DNA of 19,792 nucleotides from DSAR01 sp034437315 (lineage in GTDB: Bacteria > Chloroflexota > Anaerolineae > B4-G1): positions 1 to 19,792 of the forward strand of contig DAOTUC010000219.1 of assembly GCA_034437315.1 (NCBI GenBank), written 5' to 3'. The translations under genes and the position numbers were made by a program. Shown here piece by piece: positions 15,571 through 19,792 of the stretch. The first letter of the stretch is position 1. Each line of letters begins with the position of its first letter. The notes beneath the pieces were generated by a model. It searched no databases. It had not been told where the DNA came from and saw nothing but the letters and a program-made list of their open reading frames with translations.

Positions 15571-15960
15571 CATAGCGATCACGACTTTCGTGCGTCCAGG
15601 CCGCGATTCGATGTGGAACTCGTCGACCAACCGCCTGGTGCCGGGCAGCCCGGCCCCCAACGTCCCTCCGGTGCTGAAACCTTGCCGCATCGCCTGTTCG
15701 ATGTTTGGGATCCCGGGCCCGTTGTCCTCCACGGTCACCTGGATACAGTTTCCCGATACGTCCGACCGGTCGATGATGGTGCACACGCCCGATCCGGCGT
15801 AACGCAGCGCGTTGGTCGTCAATTCCGATATGGCTGTCGCCAGGCGCGTTTGGTCCGCCAAGCCAAAACCCAGCTCCCGCGCCAACGCACGTCCGATCTG
15901 GCGCGCGTTTACGATGTCGCCGTATCCCTTGATTGTAACCTGTGTCTCGGTTGCGCCCAT
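15559..15960 (-). CDS. rsbT: RsbT-like switch kinase / anti-sigma regulatory serine kinase
   Basis: A 133-residue GHKL-type serine kinase of RsbT size. The N-box is ISELTTN (N50), the first glycine motif is VEDNGPGIP (D79, G81, G83), and the STGGTLGAGLPGTRRLVDEF segment at 96-115 is the RsbT signature, as is ARQIGRALARELGFG near the N-terminus. In the known stressosome pathway RsbT phosphorylates STAS proteins (RsbS/RsbR) and, once released, binds the N-terminal domain of RsbU. No STAS partner or sigma factor is in the window, but the next gene on this strand begins with an RsbU-type docking domain. The ATP-site residues look intact, in contrast to that neighbour. The ATG at 15960 has a weak GTGGGA site; the likely promoter is at 16117-16145. 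Confidence 0.92.
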   Translation of the reverse strand: MGATETQVTIKGYGDIVNARQIGRALARELGFGLADQTRLATAISELTTNALRYAGSGVCTIIDRSDVSGNCIQVTVEDNGPGIPNIEQAMRQGFSTGGTLGAGLPGTRRLVDEFHIESRPGRTKVVIAMRRS

Positions 15961-16116
15961 ATCATCCCACTATAGCGTACAACGAAATGCGTCATTTTCA
16001 GCAGATTCGCTGCCAGAATTGGCCGAAAATAGCCTGACCTGCGGGAGGTTGAGAAGTGAACGTGTCGGGTAGCCAATCTCGATGGAAACCGTTCAATAGT
16101 TCGGCTACCTGAGCCT

Positions 16117-16145
16117 AGTTTATCAGGATTTTAGGCGATCGTCAA
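16117..16145 (-). promoter_or_regulatory. rsbT: Candidate promoter for rsbT and the pseudokinase gene
   Basis: On the minus strand TTGACG (16140-16145), a 17-bp spacer and TAAACT (16117-16122). The -35 is one base and the -10 two bases off consensus. It would give rsbT a leader of about 150 nt containing the GGTAGCC/GGCTACC inverted repeat. Its -35 is only 10 bp from the -35 proposed for usp. Confidence 0.5.
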
Positions 16146-16155
16146 GACGGTCTTT

Positions 16156-16182
16156 TTGATTTTGGGACTGAAATGGTATAAT
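16156..16182 (+). promoter_or_regulatory. Extended -10 promoter for the usp operon
   Basis: A perfect TATAAT (16177-16182) is preceded directly by TGG, giving an extended -10 TGnTATAAT. The -35 is weaker: TTGATT (16156-16161) at 15 bp, or TTTTGA (16154-16159) at 17 bp. The MITE-like element starts about 21 bp downstream of the -10, so it is part of the predicted leader. Confidence 0.65.
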
Positions 16183-16203
16183 GTAGTCGCGCTATTCGAT
16201 TTA

Positions 16204-16354
16204 GGTTCTCTGGGATTTCGCATGGCGAGACCCTAAAGGTTTTGCTCAAGGCCGCGCAAACAACGTTTTTACCTTAAACAATGACCTTTTTCCATCAAAA
16301 CCAGCGCAAAAACCTTTAGGGTCTATGATGGGCCATGCGAAATCCTGAAGACTC
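16204..16354 (-). mobile_element. MITE-like element, copy 2 (151 bp, inverted) with 8-bp target-site duplication
   Basis: The reverse complement of the element at 3711-3861, with three mismatches in 151 positions by eye (one in the terminal GGGTCT, read GAGTCT here, and two internal). It is bounded by perfect direct repeats TCGATTTA (16196-16203 and 16355-16362), different from those of copy 1. It has no coding capacity. It lies between the extended -10 promoter and the usp start codon. Confidence 0.85.
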
Positions 16355-16397
16355 TCGATTTATAGGGCGCGCTCGAAAATTTGTAGCAACTCCAATT

Positions 16398-16413
16398 ATG
16401 AGAAAATGAGAAA
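16398..16413 (+). repeat. Tandem octamer in the usp leader
   Basis: ATGAGAAA occurs twice in tandem and is followed by ATGAAGG. Each unit opens a three-codon frame (Met-Arg-Lys-stop) that overlaps the next ATG. It lies about 30 bases before the usp start. The function is unknown and may be nil. Confidence 0.5.
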
Positions 16414-16442
16414 ATGAAGGTGAAAGCGTTGGGTAGCTGGAT

Positions 16443-17408
16443 ATGCATCTAAACTCCCGGATAGTCGTTCTGCTTGACGGCTCTAAATTGGCCGAGGGCG
16501 TGCTCCCGCACGTGATAGCGTTGTTGCACGGGGGAGAGCAGCGCGTCTATTTGCTCTCGGTCGTTTCCCCGGGCATGGGGGGCGTGCTGAATTTCCCCAC
16601 CGATCCGTTAAGGGACGAGGCGCATTCCGAGGAACGTCGACGTATCGAAGAGGAACTGATCGCTTACCTCAAGTCGGCGGCGGAACAGTTGCGTCCGTCT
16701 GTTGACGATATACAGATCAGCGTTCGATTTGGCCGGCCGGCGGAAGAGATACTGCGCTTCGTGAAAGATGTGGAGGCGGATCTGGTGGTGATGTCGACCC
16801 ATGGCCGTTCCGGGATCACCCAATGGGTCTTTGGCAGCGTCGCCGACCGGGTGTTGCGCCACGCCACGTGCCCGGTGCTCCTGATTCGGGCCGGGTATGT
16901 GCAACGACGGTCGACGTACCGGCGTGTGCTCATCCCATTGGATGGTTCTGAATTGGCGGAACAGGTGTTGCCGTACGTCAAGGCTCTGGCGACCACTCCC
17001 CACGCTTTAGCTGATGAGCGAGACGCTCAGGAGGATGCGACCATCTTTCTCATTTCAGTGCTGACGGCGGGGCTGGGCGATCGCACGGTGGCCTTGTTGA
17101 CCAGCTATCCCCCGGGCCTGCAACTGACCACCACCGCGCTCGATCAAGCCGAGGTGCAGTTGATGGCCTATTTACGAAGCGTGGCGGCCTTTTTCCGCGA
17201 GCGGGGCATCGCGGCGCAGATAGAGATACGGCGCGGCCCGCCGGCCAACGAAATCCTGAATTACGCGGACGAGATAGATGCGGATCTGATTAGTATGACG
17301 ACCCACGGATTTTCTGGCGTGAGCCGCTGGGTTTATGGCAACGTGGCGGGCAAGGTGTTGCAGGAAGCAAAATGCCCTGTGCTCCTGGTTCGCCCCCAAT
17401 CTGAATAA
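16443..17408 (+). CDS. Tandem universal stress protein (two UspA domains)
   Basis: A 321-residue cytosolic protein with two Usp domains, about 6-149 and 161-317. Each begins with a beta strand and LDGS (RIVVLLDGSKLAE; RVLIPLDGSELAE) and ends with the ATP-binding signature: STHGRSG then FGSVADRVL and CPVLLIR in domain 1; TTHGFSG then YGNVAGKVL and CPVLLVR in domain 2. Both retain the G-2x-G-9x-G-S/N pattern, so both probably bind ATP. Usp proteins are linked to stress and energy limitation; the precise role is not predictable. It is first in an apparent operon with alanine dehydrogenase (13 bases between stop and start) and shares a divergent control region with rsbT. The ribosome site is weak (GGGTAG), so the start is less certain than others. 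Confidence 0.93.
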   Translation: MHLNSRIVVLLDGSKLAEGVLPHVIALLHGGEQRVYLLSVVSPGMGGVLNFPTDPLRDEAHSEERRRIEEELIAYLKSAAEQLRPSVDDIQISVRFGRPAEEILRFVKDVEADLVVMSTHGRSGITQWVFGSVADRVLRHATCPVLLIRAGYVQRRSTYRRVLIPLDGSELAEQVLPYVKALATTPHALADERDAQEDATIFLISVLTAGLGDRTVALLTSYPPGLQLTTTALDQAEVQLMAYLRSVAAFFRERGIAAQIEIRRGPPANEILNYADEIDADLISMTTHGFSGVSRWVYGNVAGKVLQEAKCPVLLVRPQSE

Positions 17409-17421
17409 GGAGGAACACGGT

Positions 17422-18528
17422 ATGAATATCGGCATCCCAAAAGAACGTAGGGATCTGGAACGCCGGGTGGGGCTGCCTCCCCGGGGAGTCGAGTTGCTGG
17501 TGCGATCCGGTCACACCTGTTACATTGAAAAGGAAGCGGGCCTGGCCTCTGGGTTTACCGATTACCATTATGAGCGGGCAGGTGGACGCATCGTCTATTC
17601 CGGCGAGGAGGTGTATGGACGCTCGGATCTGATCGCCAAGGCGGTTCGTCCCACCGAGGAGGAAGTCGAGTGGCTGTGTGAGGGGCAAATCGTCGCCGGT
17701 TTTATGCACCTGGCAGCCGCGAGACACCAGCGGGTCGAGACGATGCTGGAAAAACGAGTCACCGTCATCGCGTATGAGACTATCGAGATGGACGATGGCA
17801 CCTTGCCCGTCCTGCGAACGATGAGCGAGGTCGCCGGACGGATGGCCCCCCAGTTGGCCTCGACCTTCTTACAAAGCGACCACGGCGGGCGGGGCGTGCT
17901 GCTCAGCGGCGTGCCGGGCATCCCGGCGGCGCGGGTGGTCATCGTGGGCGGCGGCGTGTTGGGGATGAACGCCGCCCGCACCTTCCTCGGCCTGGGCGCC
18001 GATGTTTTCGTCCTGGATCGAGATTTGGAACGGTTGCGCGAGATCGACCGGCTGTTCAACGGTTGCGTCACGACGTTGGTTTCCTATCCGTTCAACATCG
18101 CTTACGTGTCCCGCTTCGCCGAGGTGTTGATCGGCGCGGTGTTGACGCCCGGCACCCGAGCGCCCATCGTCGTCACCCGCGAGATGGTCCGCTCGATGAA
18201 GACCGGCGCGGTCATTTTGGACTTTAGCATCGACCAGGGAGGGTGCATGGAGACGAGCCGCCCGACGACGATGCGCGATCCAACCTATATTGAGGAGGGC
18301 GTCGTTCATTTCTGCGTGCCCAACGTGCCGGGCTCGGTGCCCCGGACGGCGACGCACGCTTTCAGCAACGCCGTGTGGCCGTATCTACGCCGTCTGGTCG
18401 AGATAGACCTGGATCAAGCGCTGGAGGAGATGCCCGCCCTGGCGCGGGGCGTAATCATCAGGGATGGAGAAATCGTCAACGAAGCGTTATCCGCCGCTTA
18501 CTACGCCGGAACGGAGAGTGAAGCATGA
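17422..18528 (+). CDS. ald: Alanine dehydrogenase
   Basis: A 368-residue protein of typical Ald length (about 370). It has the N-terminal IGIPKE and Arg15 (ERRVGLPP), Lys73 and His96 (FMHLAA) at the positions known for catalysis and pyruvate binding, TMSEVAGRMAPQ (133-144), the NAD-binding IVGGGVLGMNAA (174-185) and the acidic SIDQGGCMETSRPTT (269-283). It would interconvert L-alanine and pyruvate plus ammonia with NAD(H). The segment around Lys73 reads IAKAVRP rather than the usual VKVKEP, so a related substrate is possible. TAAGGAGG overlaps the usp stop and sits 8 bases before the ATG, and its own stop overlaps the next start (ATGA), so all three genes appear to be one operon. Confidence 0.9.
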   Translation: MNIGIPKERRDLERRVGLPPRGVELLVRSGHTCYIEKEAGLASGFTDYHYERAGGRIVYSGEEVYGRSDLIAKAVRPTEEEVEWLCEGQIVAGFMHLAAARHQRVETMLEKRVTVIAYETIEMDDGTLPVLRTMSEVAGRMAPQLASTFLQSDHGGRGVLLSGVPGIPAARVVIVGGGVLGMNAARTFLGLGADVFVLDRDLERLREIDRLFNGCVTTLVSYPFNIAYVSRFAEVLIGAVLTPGTRAPIVVTREMVRSMKTGAVILDFSIDQGGCMETSRPTTMRDPTYIEEGVVHFCVPNVPGSVPRTATHAFSNAVWPYLRRLVEIDLDQALEEMPALARGVIIRDGEIVNEALSAAYYAGTESEA

Positions 18529-19792
18529 GTTGGATGAAAACCTACGAGAGTCGTGCGACGACGGCCAAGGAGGCCGTCAAAGCTATCAAGTCGGGTGACC
18601 GCATTTTTTTAACGGGCAATTGTAGCGTGCCCCAGAAATTGCTGTCCGCATTGGTCGACCGGGCCGAGGCGTTGGAGAACGTCGAGGTCTGCCACGCGCT
18701 GACCATCGGCGCGAGCGATTACGTCGCGCCGGAGATGGCGGGACACATTCGGGCCAACTCGCTGTTCATCGGGCCGAACGTGCGTAAGGCGGTTCAGGAG
18801 GGGCGGGCGGATTTCACGCCGGTGCTGCTTTCGGAGTTTACGTTGCTCTTCAAGCAGGGGGTGTTGCCCCTGGATGTGGCCTTCGTGCACCTTTCCCCGC
18901 CGGACGAGCATGGGTTCTGCTCCTACGGCATCGAGACCGGTCTGACCAAGACGCCGGCCGAATCGGCCAAGATTATCATCGCCGAGGTCAACGAGAATAT
19001 GCCCCGCTGCCTGGGCGATTCTTTCATCCACGTCAGTCGCCTGGATTACATCGTGCCGGTCGATTACCCCTTGTTGGAACTGCCGATGTCGGAGGGCGGG
19101 CTTTCGGATATTCACATCAAGATCGGCGAGTTCATCGCCGACCTGATCCCCGACGGGGCGACGATGCAGATGGGCATTGGCGCGATCCCCGACGCGGTGC
19201 TGAACTTCCTCACGGATAAGCGAGACCTGGGCATCCACACCGAGCTCTTTTCCGACAGCGTGATCGAAATGGTGGAGACCGGCGTCATCACCAACGCCCG
19301 CAAGACGCTGCATCCCGGCAAGATCACGGCTGGCTTTATGATCGGCACGCACCGCATCTACAATTGGGTCCACGATAACCCGCTCATCGAGTTGCATCGC
19401 ACCGAGTACGTCAACGATCCCTTCGTCATCGCGCAGAACGAGCGCCAGGTCGCCATCAACTCGGCCATCGAGGTCGACCTGACGGGCCAGGTGTGTGCCG
19501 ACTCCATCGGCCCCAAGCTCTACAGCGGCGTGGGCGGTCAGCTCGACTTCATCTACGGCGCGTCCCGCTCAAAGGGCGGCATACCTATCATTGCCTTGCC
19601 GGCCACGGCCAAAGGTGGGCAGTTGAGCCGCATCACGCCGATGCTCAAGCAGGGGGCCGGCGTCGTCACGACGCGCTATCACGTCCACTACGTGGTCACC
19701 GAGTACGGCGTGGCGACGTTGTACGGCAAGACGATCCGCGAGCGCGTCCACGAGCTGATCAACGTCGCGGCCCCGCAGTTCCGGGATGAGCT
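18525..19792 (+). CDS. Acetyl-CoA hydrolase/transferase family CoA-transferase (partial, 3' end outside window)
   Basis: The frame is open for 422 codons and runs off the window. Features include HLSPPDEHGFCSYG near residue 126, GIGAIPDAVLNFL (about 222-234), HTELFSDS with the Glu at the position of the catalytic glutamate of 4-hydroxybutyrate CoA-transferase, and VTEYGVATLYGKT. These place it in the acetate/4-hydroxybutyrate/propionyl CoA-transferase and acetyl-CoA hydrolase family; the exact acyl group cannot be told from sequence. Its ATG overlaps the alanine dehydrogenase stop by four bases with GGAGAG upstream, so translation is probably coupled. With Ald it could serve amino-acid fermentation, in which pyruvate-derived acyl-CoA is exchanged with acetate or another acid. 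Confidence 0.92.
   Translation, partial: MSWMKTYESRATTAKEAVKAIKSGDRIFLTGNCSVPQKLLSALVDRAEALENVEVCHALTIGASDYVAPEMAGHIRANSLFIGPNVRKAVQEGRADFTPVLLSEFTLLFKQGVLPLDVAFVHLSPPDEHGFCSYGIETGLTKTPAESAKIIIAEVNENMPRCLGDSFIHVSRLDYIVPVDYPLLELPMSEGGLSDIHIKIGEFIADLIPDGATMQMGIGAIPDAVLNFLTDKRDLGIHTELFSDSVIEMVETGVITNARKTLHPGKITAGFMIGTHRIYNWVHDNPLIELHRTEYVNDPFVIAQNERQVAINSAIEVDLTGQVCADSIGPKLYSGVGGQLDFIYGASRSKGGIPIIALPATAKGGQLSRITPMLKQGAGVVTTRYHVHYVVTEYGVATLYGKTIRERVHELINVAAPQFRDE

Larger units (their letters stand above)
15961..16442. other. 482-bp divergent intergenic region between rsbT and usp
   Basis: It holds the rsbT leader, with an inverted pair GGTAGCC (16068-16074) and GGCTACC (16103-16109); back-to-back promoters for rsbT (16117-16145) and usp (16156-16182); the second MITE-like element with its duplications (16196-16362); and a purine-rich usp leader with a short tandem repeat (16398-16413). 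No coding frame is convincing. Confidence 0.8.

Noticed and set aside
15969..15974. TATAGT directly before the rsbT start as a -10 box giving a leaderless transcript
   Set aside because: No acceptable -35 lies at 17 bp, and it would overlap the ribosome-binding region. The promoter at 16117-16145 is a better fit.
16137..16157. GATCGT-CAAG-ACGGTC followed by TTTTT as a plus-strand terminator
   Set aside because: No plus-strand gene lies upstream to terminate, the stem has only six pairs with one G-T, and the same bases are better explained as the overlapping -35 regions of the divergent promoters.
3703..16362. The inverted MITE pair as ends of a 12.6-kb composite transposon carrying the signalling cluster
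   Set aside because: Each copy has its own perfect 8-bp duplication, different at the two sites, and no transposase gene lies between or beside them. Two independent insertions explain the data better.
18525..19792. A frameshift or truncation in the CoA-transferase gene
   Set aside because: Codon-by-codon reading is open and motif-rich to the last base; it is only cut by the window edge.
1..19792. tRNA, rRNA, CRISPR, phage or toxin-antitoxin genes
   Set aside because: I looked in the gaps on both strands and saw no cloverleaf-like sequence, regularly spaced repeats, or small gene pairs with ribosome sites.

Overview
The window looks like a chromosomal segment of a GC-rich, non-phototrophic bacterium, most likely a Chloroflexota member of the Anaerolineae type. 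This is an inference from the protein families (multi-PAS hybrid kinases, an RsbT-type switch kinase, a short zinc MDR dehydrogenase, a BMP lipoprotein next to a YgeW-like carbamoyltransferase), not from a marker gene. No rRNA, tRNA, CRISPR array, transposase or phage gene is visible. Several promoters of ordinary sigma-A type (-35 / 17-bp spacer / -10) can be read directly.

Left block (1-3507, minus strand): an aspartate-carbamoyltransferase homologue and a YgeW-like carbamoyltransferase form one transcription unit behind a near-consensus promoter. A BMP/PnrA-type substrate-binding lipoprotein follows with its own promoter and a hairpin terminator. Together they suggest uptake and breakdown of a nucleoside- or purine-like compound with carbamoyl-group chemistry.

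Central block (3582-13618, plus strand): a tightly packed six-gene run. It holds a large REC-PAS5-HisKA-HATPase-REC hybrid kinase, a REC-PAS3 protein with no kinase domain, a PAS3 histidine kinase, a small Rcp1-like response regulator, a zinc-binding MDR dehydrogenase and exonuclease III. Two PAS domains carry cysteine clusters, so redox or metal sensing is possible.

Right-centre block (13630-15960, minus strand): an RsbT-like switch kinase lies upstream of a protein whose N-terminus is an RsbU-type RsbT-docking domain. The PP2C phosphatase expected after that domain is replaced by PAS, a degenerate histidine-kinase core (phospho-acceptor His changed to Leu, both glycine motifs damaged) and an intact receiver domain. 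This is the best candidate here for an undescribed system: a partner-switching module joined to a two-component pseudokinase.

Right block (16156-19792, plus strand): a tandem UspA protein, an alanine dehydrogenase and an acetyl-CoA hydrolase/transferase family protein (cut by the window edge) form an apparent operon. It starts from a promoter back to back with the rsbT promoter.

Two 151-bp MITE-like elements, in opposite orientation and differing at 3 positions, sit in the predicted 5' leaders of the hybrid-kinase operon (3711-3861) and of the usp operon (16204-16354). Each has its own perfect 8-bp target-site duplication (AATGTCTA and TCGATTTA), which shows two independent insertions.
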